In this document: one piece after another, positions 8,675-17,123 of the stretch
Position numbering within the stretch: the stretch's first letter is position 1
Layout: every line of letters begins with the position of its first letter
Assembly: GCA_020635195.1 (NCBI GenBank)
Contig: JACKAG010000001.1
Location: forward strand, 248,001-312,000
DNA: 64,000 bases
Source of the DNA: Deltaproteobacteria bacterium
GTDB lineage: Bacteria; Bdellovibrionota_B; Oligoflexia; Oligoflexales; Bog-1112
Reading direction: 5' to 3'
Translations under genes and position numbers: made by a program
Notes under the pieces: generated by a model
The model's database searches: none
Seen by the model: the letters and a program-made list of their open reading frames with translations, nothing else
What the model was told of the DNA's origin: nothing

Positions 8675-11548
8675 ATGGTGAATATGACTTCTGCGAACTA
8701 TCACAAAAGCGGGCCTCTGGAGCATTTTTATGAGCATCTAAGTGAAGATGAATGGCTGGATGGGATTGATCTTTATCAGGCAGGGAAAGTTGATAAAGTA
8801 AATCATTATCAGTCTCTTATCAGTTGTACTGTCCGGCAGGAAGAGCGGGGCAGAGGAGTTACTGCGGAAGTCAGGTTAAAAATTCATCCCAGCGGTAAGG
8901 TCATTCAGTGGATTGAATGTACCTGCCGGAAAAATCGCACTTATGGACAGTATTGTGAACATATTGCCGCTTTGATGATTCATATTGACCGGGAAAAGCC
9001 AGAATTTTTCAGCCATCTTGACACAAAAATGCCCCTCAAGCCGCCCGCGGTCACCAAAAAGCTTAAGCTCCAGATGCAGCAGAAGGCAGAGGGGCTGGAG
9101 AAAAAGCGGGAAAAACCTGCCCAGAAGCAACGGGGCGCATCACATGCTTTGCTGGATCATCTGAAAGGCTCCATTCATCAGATCCGTTTGATTTCTCAGG
9201 GGCCATGTCTCAGAGTCAGAATTGAGATAAAACCGGGAACACTGACGAACTATGATCTCGATCCGGATGCGTCCGCACATTTTCTACGTGATAACAAGGA
9301 CAAAGAGGCTTATAGTCCTGCGGTTAAGGATCTGAAAATTTATCAGGGAGTGGCCTGCGCAGGCACGCGAATTTTTCTTGCAGAAGATGAAAAAATTACC
9401 GTTGAGCGGGTTATCGGGATTAAGCTGACATCGGCTGCGACTGTGAGTGGAAGTCCGATTGTTCATACTGTCGGACGCCATACACGCCTGGAGTCTTCTG
9501 AAGAACAGGGAAAAAAAGAAGGTCTTTATGCATTTATCGGGGTCAGGTCCGCTACAAAATATTGTGGAAAAGAATATATCTTTCTGCCAGGGAAGGGCTA
9601 TTGGCCACTGGAGCAGAACACGGTCCGTCAGGAGTGGCATGAGCAGCCTCTGAGCCGCTCTTTCCGCGATGATGATGCAGCCAGGCTGGTGGATAGTGCT
9701 TTTGAAGAGTATCGGAATCTTGGGGTTGTATGGCTGGATAGCAGACTAAAACAGCCAAAAATTGACCACCTTCCACAATTATCAGAAATCAGAATCTGTG
9801 GTGAAAAAGATGGCTGGTTTTGTCTGGACCCTCGTTATGGCAAAGGAAAAGATGGCATTTCCATGAGCCATCTGATGCTTGAAGCTCAGAAAAACAAAAG
9901 AAAATATGTCAAAAATGGCGATTCCTGGCTAAAAATCCCTGACTTTATTACTCAGAACAGCTGGACTCTTGATGAAGGTGGACAGTATCTGAAAGTTGAT
10001 GCCCTTGGCCTGATGCGCCTTAAAGCATCAACGGGGGATTTTGATCACTTTGTCGGAAGCCAGACGATCCTTGAGAAGATCAGGAATCAGACGGAGTATC
10101 ATCCGGCGACGCCTCCTCCTGATATCAGTCAGACACGGCTTAGTCTTCGGGAATATCAGAAAGAAGGGCTGAGCTGGTTCTGGTGGCTTTATCGAAATCA
10201 GCTGCACGGGCTTCTCGCAGATGACATGGGTCTGGGCAAAACACACCAGGCCATGGGTGTGATGTCGGCGATTCAGAATGAAGAACGTGAGTTATCACAG
10301 CAGGAACCAGTTTTTCTGGTGATCTGCCCGACGACAGTTCTGGAGCACTGGGAAGATAAAGTTCTCGATTTTGCTCCGAACCTGAAGCCGCTTCGTTATC
10401 ACGGCCCTGGCCGGGCTTCAGGTTTTGCGGAAGTTGGTAAGAGATTTTTTTCTGTAATTACCAGCTATGGTGTTCTGCTGCGGGATATCAGGCGATTGAG
10501 TGAAGTGAACTGGCATGCCGTGATTCTGGACGAAGCTCACTTTGTGAAGAATAACAACACAGCGACGTATCGGGCGGCATGTCGGTTAAGCAGTAAAATC
10601 CGCCTCTGTCTGACGGGTACACCGATGGAAAATCACCTGGGAGAACTGAAAAATCTCTTTGATTTTCTTGTTCCAGGTTACCTTGGATCAGATGAGTATT
10701 TCCGGAAGCATTTTATGATCCCGATCCAGAACCGGGATGTCAGCAGAGAGCTTTCTCTGCAAAAATTGATTCACCCCCTGAAACTTCGTCGTACCAAGCG
10801 ACAGGTCTTGTCGGATTTACCTGCAAAGGTGGAGGATGTCCGCCACTGTGGCCTGTCTCAGGAGCAGGTTCGTTTATACCGTGAAGTCGTTCAGATGCGG
10901 GCAAGGCCTTTACTTAGTCAGATGAGTGATGAGTCTGTGGCGGTCCCTTATCTTCACGTTTTTGCGGTGCTTCAGCTGCTCAAACAGGTTTGTAACCATC
11001 CGGCGCTCCTCAGAAAAAACACGGACTATCAGAAGTATGAGAGTGGCAAGTTCGAGCTTCTCAAAGAGCTGATCGGTGAAGCACTCGACTCTGGCGATAA
11101 AATTGTGATATTCAGTCAGTATATCGGGATGATCGACATCATTGGAGCATACTGCCGGGATATCGGAGTTGGCCATGTTCTGATGACTGGTCAGACCAGA
11201 AACCGGGGTAAAGTCATTGAGTCTTTTCAGACCGATCCTCAGATCAGGATTTTTATCGGATCTCTGATGGCAGGTGGTGTCGGAATCGATCTGACAGCAG
11301 CTTCTGTTGTCATTCATTACGACAGATGGTGGAATGCCAGCAAAGAAGACCAGGCGACGGACAGAGTTCATCGGATTGGTCAGAAAAATTTTGTTCAGGT
11401 GATGAAGCTGGTGACCCGTGGGACTCTGGAAGAAAAAATAGACCAGATGATCAGTCGCAAACAGGGAGAGTTTAATAAGTTTCTTGAAAAAGATGAGGAG
11501 ATCTTCAAATCTCTCTCTCGCCATGATCTGATTGAGCTACTCCGTTAA
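8675..11548 (+). CDS. SNF2-family DNA translocase/helicase with SWIM zinc finger
   Basis: A 957-residue SWI2/SNF2 ATPase. A SWIM zinc finger is near the N-terminus (C-x-C-x9-C-x-H at residues 82-96), then a divergent middle region. The two RecA-like lobes begin near residue 490 (LREYQKEGLSW, Q-motif region), with Walker A DDMGLGKT near 515-522, DEAH near 618, LTGTP (motif III), and the C-terminal lobe with KIVIFSQY and QATDRVHRIGQ (motif VI, about 893-903). Such bacterial SWIM-SNF2 proteins are thought to remodel protein-DNA complexes, often alongside transcription or recombination; the target is unknown. The alternative start is ATG 8684. No strong ribosome site was seen. Confidence 0.93.
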   Translation: MVNMTSANYHKSGPLEHFYEHLSEDEWLDGIDLYQAGKVDKVNHYQSLISCTVRQEERGRGVTAEVRLKIHPSGKVIQWIECTCRKNRTYGQYCEHIAALMIHIDREKPEFFSHLDTKMPLKPPAVTKKLKLQMQQKAEGLEKKREKPAQKQRGASHALLDHLKGSIHQIRLISQGPCLRVRIEIKPGTLTNYDLDPDASAHFLRDNKDKEAYSPAVKDLKIYQGVACAGTRIFLAEDEKITVERVIGIKLTSAATVSGSPIVHTVGRHTRLESSEEQGKKEGLYAFIGVRSATKYCGKEYIFLPGKGYWPLEQNTVRQEWHEQPLSRSFRDDDAARLVDSAFEEYRNLGVVWLDSRLKQPKIDHLPQLSEIRICGEKDGWFCLDPRYGKGKDGISMSHLMLEAQKNKRKYVKNGDSWLKIPDFITQNSWTLDEGGQYLKVDALGLMRLKASTGDFDHFVGSQTILEKIRNQTEYHPATPPPDISQTRLSLREYQKEGLSWFWWLYRNQLHGLLADDMGLGKTHQAMGVMSAIQNEERELSQQEPVFLVICPTTVLEHWEDKVLDFAPNLKPLRYHGPGRASGFAEVGKRFFSVITSYGVLLRDIRRLSEVNWHAVILDEAHFVKNNNTATYRAACRLSSKIRLCLTGTPMENHLGELKNLFDFLVPGYLGSDEYFRKHFMIPIQNRDVSRELSLQKLIHPLKLRRTKRQVLSDLPAKVEDVRHCGLSQEQVRLYREVVQMRARPLLSQMSDESVAVPYLHVFAVLQLLKQVCNHPALLRKNTDYQKYESGKFELLKELIGEALDSGDKIVIFSQYIGMIDIIGAYCRDIGVGHVLMTGQTRNRGKVIESFQTDPQIRIFIGSLMAGGVGIDLTAASVVIHYDRWWNASKEDQATDRVHRIGQKNFVQVMKLVTRGTLEEKIDQMISRKQGEFNKFLEKDEEIFKSLSRHDLIELLR

Positions 11549-11606
11549 GTGTTCCCTGTCATGTGAGCTTCTGAAAATCTCTCTGTCAGATAAGGCATTT
11601 AAATCT

Positions 11607-12887
11607 ATGGAAACATTTAAGATCGAAGGCGGTCGCCCGCTGAGTGGGACGGTTCGTCCGGAAGGAAACAAAAATGAGGCATTGCCGGCTCTTATGGCTT
11701 GCCTGCTGACGGATGATGAAATTCGTCTGAACAGGGTGCCGAGAATCAGGGATGTCAATACAGTCTGTGACATTCTCAGGGAGCTTGGCGTAGAGGTTGC
11801 CTGGGAGGGAGAGGATAGTCTGACGCTCTGCGCCAGAAACGTCCACAGCTTCAGGCCAAGTCAGGAGCTGTGCTCTCATGTCAGAGCTTCGATCCTGCTT
11901 CTTGGTCCTTTGTTGTCCCGCTTTGGAAAGGTTGAGCTGCCTTTACCTGGTGGTGATGTGATTGGCGCCAGGAGGATGGACACTCACTTTGAGGGAGCAG
12001 AAACCCTGGGAGCGAGCCTAACCTTTTCAAATCCTATTTACGGAAAAATATCAAAGATTACAGGGACGGATATTTATTTTGACGAACCTTCTGTCACAGC
12101 TACAGAGAATATTTTACTTCTGGCAGTTCGCTGTGAGGGAAAAACGGTCCTGCATAATGCGGCTTCTGAGCCTCATGTGACCGGTCTGTGCCACCTTCTG
12201 AATGCAATGGGGGCCCGGATTAGTGGGCTGGGAAGCAACCGGTTGGAAATCATCGGGGTTCCCGTTCTGAAGGGCGCGAGCCATACGCTCGGACCTGACT
12301 TTATGGAGGCAGGGAGTTTTCTGTGTCTTGGGGCTATCAGTGGGGGGACGATGCGCATTGAGGATGTCTGCCCGGAAGATATGCGCTTTATCCTGAAAAC
12401 TCTGGCCCGGATCGGCATTCATCCTGTGGTGGATGAAAACAGTCTGGTGATTGATGGCAGACATCCTATCAGGATCAGGCAGGACCTGGGGCAGCGGACT
12501 CCGAGTCTTTACAGTGGTCCCTGGCCAGCCTTTCCCACCGATCTGATGTCGGTTTCGATTGTTGCTGCGACTCAGGCAGCGGGTATGGTCATCTTTCATG
12601 AAAAAATGTTTGAAGGAAGGATGTTTTTTACGGACAAGCTGATGTCCATGGGAGCTGGAATTGTTCTCTGCGACCCTCACAGGGTGGTTATCAATGGTCC
12701 GTCAAAGCTGAGTGGAGCCAGAATGAGTTCGCCGGATGTCCGGGCTGGTATGGCCCTGCTGATGGCTGCTCTGATTGCACGCGGGACCAGCGAAATTCAT
12801 AATATTTATCAGATTGAAAGAGGTTATTACAATATCGAGAAAAAGCTCGAATCGTTGGGGGCTGCCATCCGCAGGGTCCCAGCCTGA
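11607..12887 (+). CDS. murA: UDP-GlcNAc 1-carboxyvinyltransferase (MurA) with Asp117
   Basis: EPSP-synthase fold enzyme that transfers enolpyruvate from PEP to UDP-GlcNAc, the first committed step of peptidoglycan synthesis. The start at 11607 gives METFKIEGGRPLSGTVRPEG, the normal MurA N-terminus, and 426 residues; a longer frame begins at 11532 inside the helicase gene. Lys22-Asn23 (NKNEALP) and PAFPTDL are conserved. The loop that carries the catalytic Cys115 in Escherichia coli reads GGDVIGARRMD here, with Asp117 in its place. MurA enzymes with Asp at this position (Mycobacterium, Chlamydia) are known to be active and insensitive to fosfomycin. It starts 58 bp after the helicase gene and may be co-transcribed with it. 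Confidence 0.92.
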   Translation: METFKIEGGRPLSGTVRPEGNKNEALPALMACLLTDDEIRLNRVPRIRDVNTVCDILRELGVEVAWEGEDSLTLCARNVHSFRPSQELCSHVRASILLLGPLLSRFGKVELPLPGGDVIGARRMDTHFEGAETLGASLTFSNPIYGKISKITGTDIYFDEPSVTATENILLLAVRCEGKTVLHNAASEPHVTGLCHLLNAMGARISGLGSNRLEIIGVPVLKGASHTLGPDFMEAGSFLCLGAISGGTMRIEDVCPEDMRFILKTLARIGIHPVVDENSLVIDGRHPIRIRQDLGQRTPSLYSGPWPAFPTDLMSVSIVAATQAAGMVIFHEKMFEGRMFFTDKLMSMGAGIVLCDPHRVVINGPSKLSGARMSSPDVRAGMALLMAALIARGTSEIHNIYQIERGYYNIEKKLESLGAAIRRVPA

Positions 12888-12898
12888 TTCAGGCTGGG
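12878..12898 (+). terminator. Hairpin over the murA stop codon
   Basis: cccagcctga and tcaggctggg are perfect 10-base arms around a single base, followed by ttta. The stop codon TGA lies in the first arm. It is a plausible intrinsic terminator, although the T tract is short. Confidence 0.55.
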
Positions 12899-13046
12899 TT
12901 TAGGCTGCCATAGTCTGAAGATTCATTCGCCTGTCAGAGACAGTTTTTTTTTCTGCAAGTTCGCTGTGGTCGTCAGCGCAGAGAAATGATCGAAAGAGGT
13001 GGCCGTTGGAGCCTGTTCCGCTTATTTCAGCTCCAGAGATGCTGTC

Positions 13047-13949
13047 TCAGAAGCGACTCTTTACATGAGGGGGGAAGGTTTCTAGCATATGCTCATGGTC
13101 TCCCAGCCCCAGCCAGGCGGCTTCAAGAGATAACTTTGAAACCACTCCGGTGGGATCGATGTCCGGACAGAGGGGGTAAAGAACGAGTTTTTCAATCTCT
13201 GCGTTATCCGGGGTTAACTTTGACCATGTCTCGTCTTCATTTCGGGTAAATCCTTCGATTTCTTTATCGCTCAGATACCCCCCAAAGTAGTAAAAACCCT
13301 GGTCTCTGATGTCGTTCCATCGGGAAATTTTACCATTAAAATGAAAAGCTGAAACACCATTCAGATCAGAGATATCTCTTTTGAGTCCTGTTTCTTCTTC
13401 TAGCTCGCGTAATGCGGTGATTTTTGTACAAGCCAGAGCGTTGTCATATGATGTGGGTATATGCATAAGGTCATTACGACTCATGGTGCCTCCGGGCACC
13501 ATGAGCAGGGACTTAGTTTTGTCTTTGACAAGAAGCACAAATGGTTTTTTGTCAATCTCAGCGATCATTGCAATGTGTCCTGAAAAAAGTTGAGCTTTTT
13601 CGAGTTGCTGCTTCTGATCTTCCAAAAAGATGGTTCGTGGCATCGACCCTCCCCGAACCCACAGGGAGGAATTACTTCCTACCTCTTTATGCATGTTCTC
13701 ATCGAAGAGAAGATCAAAGTCAGAGAGAACTCGGGCCCTTTCAGAACTGGCTTTAAAAGGTACTTTTATAATAAGCGCTTTTTCATCGTCAGGAATATCG
13801 ATAGGAGCGGTGATGAACTCATCGAACGTCTCAGCATCCCCGATAAGATAGATGTGGTTTCCAAAATTATCTTTCTGCTTTTCAGGTAGCCCCGCAAGAG
13901 CATGGCATGAAATAAGGGTGAAAATAAGGAATGGCAGCCTGAGTTTCAT
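13047..13949 (-). CDS. Exported Nudix-like hydrolase
   Basis: A 300-residue protein with a cleavable signal peptide (KLRLPFLIFTLISCHALA). The Nudix signature half R-E-L-E-E-E-T-G-L is clear near residues 190-198 and is preceded by the PGGTMSR glycine segment, but the two are separated by about 20 extra residues compared with the standard G-x5-E-x7-REUxEExGU box. Nudix enzymes hydrolyse nucleoside diphosphates linked to other groups; exported ones are uncommon because such substrates are cytoplasmic, so an extracellular or host-directed role is possible. The Cys in LISCHA could suggest a lipoprotein, but the lipobox is poor. It stands alone on the minus strand. Confidence 0.75.
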   Translation of the reverse strand: MKLRLPFLIFTLISCHALAGLPEKQKDNFGNHIYLIGDAETFDEFITAPIDIPDDEKALIIKVPFKASSERARVLSDFDLLFDENMHKEVGSNSSLWVRGGSMPRTIFLEDQKQQLEKAQLFSGHIAMIAEIDKKPFVLLVKDKTKSLLMVPGGTMSRNDLMHIPTSYDNALACTKITALRELEEETGLKRDISDLNGVSAFHFNGKISRWNDIRDQGFYYFGGYLSDKEIEGFTRNEDETWSKLTPDNAEIEKLVLYPLCPDIDPTGVVSKLSLEAAWLGLGDHEHMLETFPPHVKSRF

Positions 13950-14015
13950 AGTCGTCTCCCAAAATAGGAACTCTTGTCATGATTTTTTTCGAAAAGCTAC
14001 AACCATTTTTCCGGT

Positions 14016-14074
14016 CATTCCCCGCCGGGTCTAACACCCTCTGATGGCAAGGGTTTTAGATCCGGTGGGGAATG
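14016..14074. terminator. Long imperfect hairpin between the Nudix gene and the acyltransferase gene
   Basis: cattccccgccgggtctaa pairs with ttagatccggtggggaatg (two wobble positions), with a further inner pairing of caccct and agggtt. It follows the stop of the acyltransferase gene on the minus strand and so could terminate that operon. There is no strong T tract on either side, so another role such as a small structured RNA or a repeat element is possible. Confidence 0.55.
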
Positions 14075-14107
14075 GCTGTCTGGCATCAGTTACTGCCTGC
14101 CGGGGAC

Positions 14108-14854
14108 TTATGAACTGAAATTTTTTTGTCTCGCCAGAGGAAATTTTGCCAGTGCTTTTTTGACAGCCGGAAGATGATACAGGATCTTTCTGCATGGTCT
14201 GCTGGCTGCAATCGTCGTGACAGGATCATCCATCCGGCGGCTTCCCAGAACGATTTTTTCCGGTAAATCCGCTCCTGCAAAGACCTTCTGTCCGTTCCAT
14301 ATAAATGATCGGGGATCGAGACTGGCGATGGCACTGGAAAAGCGAAGAAAGAGCCTCTGTGAAACCGGATTGCTCAGGGCGGCCCAGATACGCCGGTAAC
14401 CCTGTTTTACCAGCATATGGTGATTGAAGATAAATAAGCTTGTCATAAGCCCATAGCCGCTGTAAGCAGCGTCGGTTACCGCGATATGAAGCTCTGCATC
14501 TCTTTTTCTGTCGGGACAGCCTGAGGCAAAGAGTTGTTCCATAAGGCCAAAAAGAGGGGCGCCCCGGGGGCAGAGGGCGGAAGGATCGGATACCCACGGT
14601 TTTATAAAGCCCTGAAAGACACAGGCTGCGACGATTTTGCTGTCCTGACGATGGCAGACGATCGTACACATCCCAAAGCTGATGGCCTTGCTGACCAGAA
14701 CTGTCATGAGGGGGTGGAGTTCGTCAGCGGTCAGAGCAAGAGAACGGCTGAGGGGCTCATTGCGGGTAAATTCGCGGCTGATCAGATCCGTAACTTCGTT
14801 ACAATGGGACTCTTCTGCGAGCTGAAATAACCACTGGCCAGACAGATCATACAT
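14108..14854 (-). CDS. GNAT-like N-acyltransferase
   Basis: A 248-residue protein with the general layout of the GNAT fold: an N-terminal helix rich in ISREFTRNEPLSR, a beta segment TIVCHRQDSKIVAACVFQ, and a later stretch SGYGLMTSLFIFNHHMLVKQGYRRIWAALSNP that occupies the place of the acyl-CoA-binding and C-terminal strands. The classical Q/R-x-x-G-x-G/A loop is weak, so the assignment is by pattern rather than signature. Its start overlaps the end of the flavin monooxygenase gene by 8 bp with an aggaggcc ribosome site inside that gene, so the two are translationally coupled and probably act on the same metabolite. The substrate is unknown. Confidence 0.55.
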   Translation of the reverse strand: MYDLSGQWLFQLAEESHCNEVTDLISREFTRNEPLSRSLALTADELHPLMTVLVSKAISFGMCTIVCHRQDSKIVAACVFQGFIKPWVSDPSALCPRGAPLFGLMEQLFASGCPDRKRDAELHIAVTDAAYSGYGLMTSLFIFNHHMLVKQGYRRIWAALSNPVSQRLFLRFSSAIASLDPRSFIWNGQKVFAGADLPEKIVLGSRRMDDPVTTIAASRPCRKILYHLPAVKKALAKFPLARQKNFSS

Positions 14855-16046
14855 GATGGCCTCCTGTGATGTTTTGCTCAGATCCGTAAACCTGTTTCAT
14901 TTTTCTGAGCATGAGATGTTCGGGAAGGAGAGGCAGAAGTGTATCCCGCAGCTTTGTAAGCAGTCGGTTTTCTGCACCGCTGACTCCACGGATGAATCTG
15001 GACTGCCGTTGCAGGAAGCGGATCTGCGGAGCTCTTAATGTATAGTACTGGCGGAAGAGCTCTTCCGGGGGGCTGTCGCTTTGTGACAGCAGCTCAGAAA
15101 GAAGCCATGCATCCTGAAATGCCTGTGCGGCACCCTGTCCGGTCTCGGGGGTCAGGGCATGTGCGGCATCTCCCATCAGGGCAATGTTCTGATGATACCA
15201 GGGGCGTGCTTCGCTTAGCTCCCTCAGGCTGATAAGATGCAGACTGTCTTCAGAGGCGTGTTCAAGGATATCCTGGACAGGCCCGCCGGATAAACGATAG
15301 ATGTGCTGAAGGCGTTCCAGAGGCCATTTTCCCTGGCCCTGCGCGGGAGTCTCCTGACGAATCAGCGCCAGCCATGTGACCGTACCAGGGCGGATCTCTG
15401 TAAAAACAAAACGCCTCCCTCTGCCCATAATCTCAGATGTGACTCCGTGCCAGCTGGGGTCAAGCTCGATCTGTGTGGTTCCCTGCCAGCAGATCTGACC
15501 GACAAAACAGGCATTCCAGTTGGGATCAAGAGACTGTCTGACCGCCGAATGGATGCCGTCGGCGCCGATCAGCCAGGCCCCTTCCCGGATGCGTCCGTCA
15601 GCAGATTCGGCCAGGACCTTTCCTTTGCGGGCTGAGACTCTTCTGAGCTGCCAGTCGCAGATGATGGAATCTTCCGGACATGCCTGACGTAAAATGCGAT
15701 GCAGATCAGATCTGAGGATGCCGGTCACCGGGTAGGTCGAATGCTCCGGAAAATCGCTGAGTCTGACGGTGAAAGAACGCTTCAGATCGATGTCATAGTA
15801 GCGGATTTCTCTGACAGGAAAACCATGTCTGATGACATCACTCAGAAGCCCTGCCTGATCGAGGATTCTGAGAGCATTCGGATAAAGCCACAGGGTTCTG
15901 CCTCCGGAGTTCTCGTCATAACGGCTGCGCTCCAGGACGGTCAGAGGGATATGTTTCTGCCATCCCAGCAACGCAAGCATCAGTCCTCCCAGTCCTGCAC
16001 CGACAACAATTCCTTTTGTTTCTATTTTTTTATGATTTTTATTCAT
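14847..16046 (-). CDS. FAD-dependent aromatic-ring monooxygenase (PHBH/UbiH-type)
   Basis: A 399-residue class A flavoprotein monooxygenase. The ADP-binding GxGxxG (VVGAGLGGLMLAL) lies near residue 15, the DG motif GADGIHSAVR near 165, and the GD motif GDAAHALTPETGQGAAQAFQDA near 290. These enzymes use NAD(P)H and oxygen to hydroxylate or epoxidise aromatic or isoprenoid substrates; the motifs place it near salicylate hydroxylase, zeaxanthin epoxidase and UbiH-like proteins without fixing a substrate. It is divergent from the aromatic amino acid hydroxylase gene across a 214-bp region with a candidate operator, hinting at a common link to aromatic metabolism. Coupled to the downstream GNAT-like gene. 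Confidence 0.88.
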   Translation of the reverse strand: MNKNHKKIETKGIVVGAGLGGLMLALLGWQKHIPLTVLERSRYDENSGGRTLWLYPNALRILDQAGLLSDVIRHGFPVREIRYYDIDLKRSFTVRLSDFPEHSTYPVTGILRSDLHRILRQACPEDSIICDWQLRRVSARKGKVLAESADGRIREGAWLIGADGIHSAVRQSLDPNWNACFVGQICWQGTTQIELDPSWHGVTSEIMGRGRRFVFTEIRPGTVTWLALIRQETPAQGQGKWPLERLQHIYRLSGGPVQDILEHASEDSLHLISLRELSEARPWYHQNIALMGDAAHALTPETGQGAAQAFQDAWLLSELLSQSDSPPEELFRQYYTLRAPQIRFLQRQSRFIRGVSGAENRLLTKLRDTLLPLLPEHLMLRKMKQVYGSEQNITGGHHV

Positions 16047-16188
16047 GGGCGGATGCCTTTATTCTGAAGTGGATGACAGGCATATGTAAAAAAAATCATT
16101 TGTATATCAGCTCATTTCTGCATATCGTAATAATCTGATATAGACAAGAATCTTCGGAGCAGATGACGATTTTTATTCACATGGAATC

Positions 16189-16213
16189 GCTGCAATTGTC
16201 ATGTAATTGCAGC
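16189..16213. promoter_or_regulatory. Perfect inverted repeat in divergent promoter region (candidate operator)
   Basis: gctgcaatt and aattgcagc (9-bp perfect arms, 7-bp spacer gtcatgt) lie 48 bp before the hydroxylase start and 143 bp before the monooxygenase start on the other strand. The size is typical of dimeric regulator sites. No regulator gene is adjacent. Confidence 0.5.
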
Positions 16214-16260
16214 TGTCATGGGGGTTTCAGAATTTTTTCTGACCAGAAGGAGAATCCGCT

Positions 16261-17112
16261 ATGTATAAAGGTATGACCACAGGTCACCAGACAACTGAAT
16301 TGCATTCTCCCACGGTTACAGAAGGAAAACGACTTTCCTGGAATATGTTTTTTAAACATTATAAAGAGATTCTTAATGAATTTCGTCAGTATATTTATCC
16401 GTCATGGTTATATGGGTTTCATAAACTAAATTTTAAGGAAGATGAAACTCCGGAACTATGCTCTCTTAACTATCGTCTTGCAGAAACCGGATGGCAGCTG
16501 GTCAGGGTTGGGGGGTATTTACCAAGTGTGGTTTACTCTGAATATTTAAGTGCAGGTCTGTTTCCTGTTGCTTCCTATATTCGTCCTGCAACATGCAGCA
16601 CACATTCCCCGCAGCCTGATTTTATTCATGATGTCCTGGGTCACTTGCCTATGTTATTTGACCCCTCTTATGGACATTTTTTGAAACAGCTGGCAACAGA
16701 AATAGCAAAATGTGGTCCGGATCTGGTGGAACAAAGGTTTAACCAGATAAACAATCTCCTTGGAATGCAGGCCGCAGAAGGAGCTGGTCCCGATTACCCT
16801 GAGCTGCAAAGTGAGCTGACAGAACTTCAGAAGCTGCGTTCTCATGCACAGACGCGCTCGGTTCAGCTGAGTAATCTGATGTTGTGGACGATTGAATTCG
16901 GGCTGATGTCGTATGAGGATTGCCCGAAAGTATATGGAGCTGGTATTCTTTCTTCGCAGAAGGAGCTTAGAAAAGTGATCAGCTCTCAGGACAGGCTGCG
17001 TGCCTTTACGACAGATACACTGAAGCTGAACTATAATTTTACATCTGTTCAGAATCAGTATTTTTATGCATCTTCTTTTGAAGAACTTAGTGCTGTTCTG
17101 CATATTTGTTGA
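16261..17112 (+). CDS. Biopterin-dependent aromatic amino acid hydroxylase
   Basis: A 283-residue non-heme iron hydroxylase of the phenylalanine/tyrosine/tryptophan hydroxylase family. The iron-binding signature PDFIHDVLGHLPML gives His123 and His128, and Glu212 in WTIEFGL is the third ligand. In the animal enzymes the Glu follows the second His by 40 residues; here the distance is 84, because of a helical insertion around residues 148-200. An aaggag site lies 10 bases before the ATG. Only the catalytic domain is present, with no ACT regulatory domain. Which amino acid is hydroxylated is uncertain. It is followed 11 bp later by an aromatic amino acid decarboxylase, so the product is probably decarboxylated. 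Confidence 0.9.
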   Translation: MYKGMTTGHQTTELHSPTVTEGKRLSWNMFFKHYKEILNEFRQYIYPSWLYGFHKLNFKEDETPELCSLNYRLAETGWQLVRVGGYLPSVVYSEYLSAGLFPVASYIRPATCSTHSPQPDFIHDVLGHLPMLFDPSYGHFLKQLATEIAKCGPDLVEQRFNQINNLLGMQAAEGAGPDYPELQSELTELQKLRSHAQTRSVQLSNLMLWTIEFGLMSYEDCPKVYGAGILSSQKELRKVISSQDRLRAFTTDTLKLNYNFTSVQNQYFYASSFEELSAVLHIC

Positions 17113-17123
17113 AAGGGGTGCTG

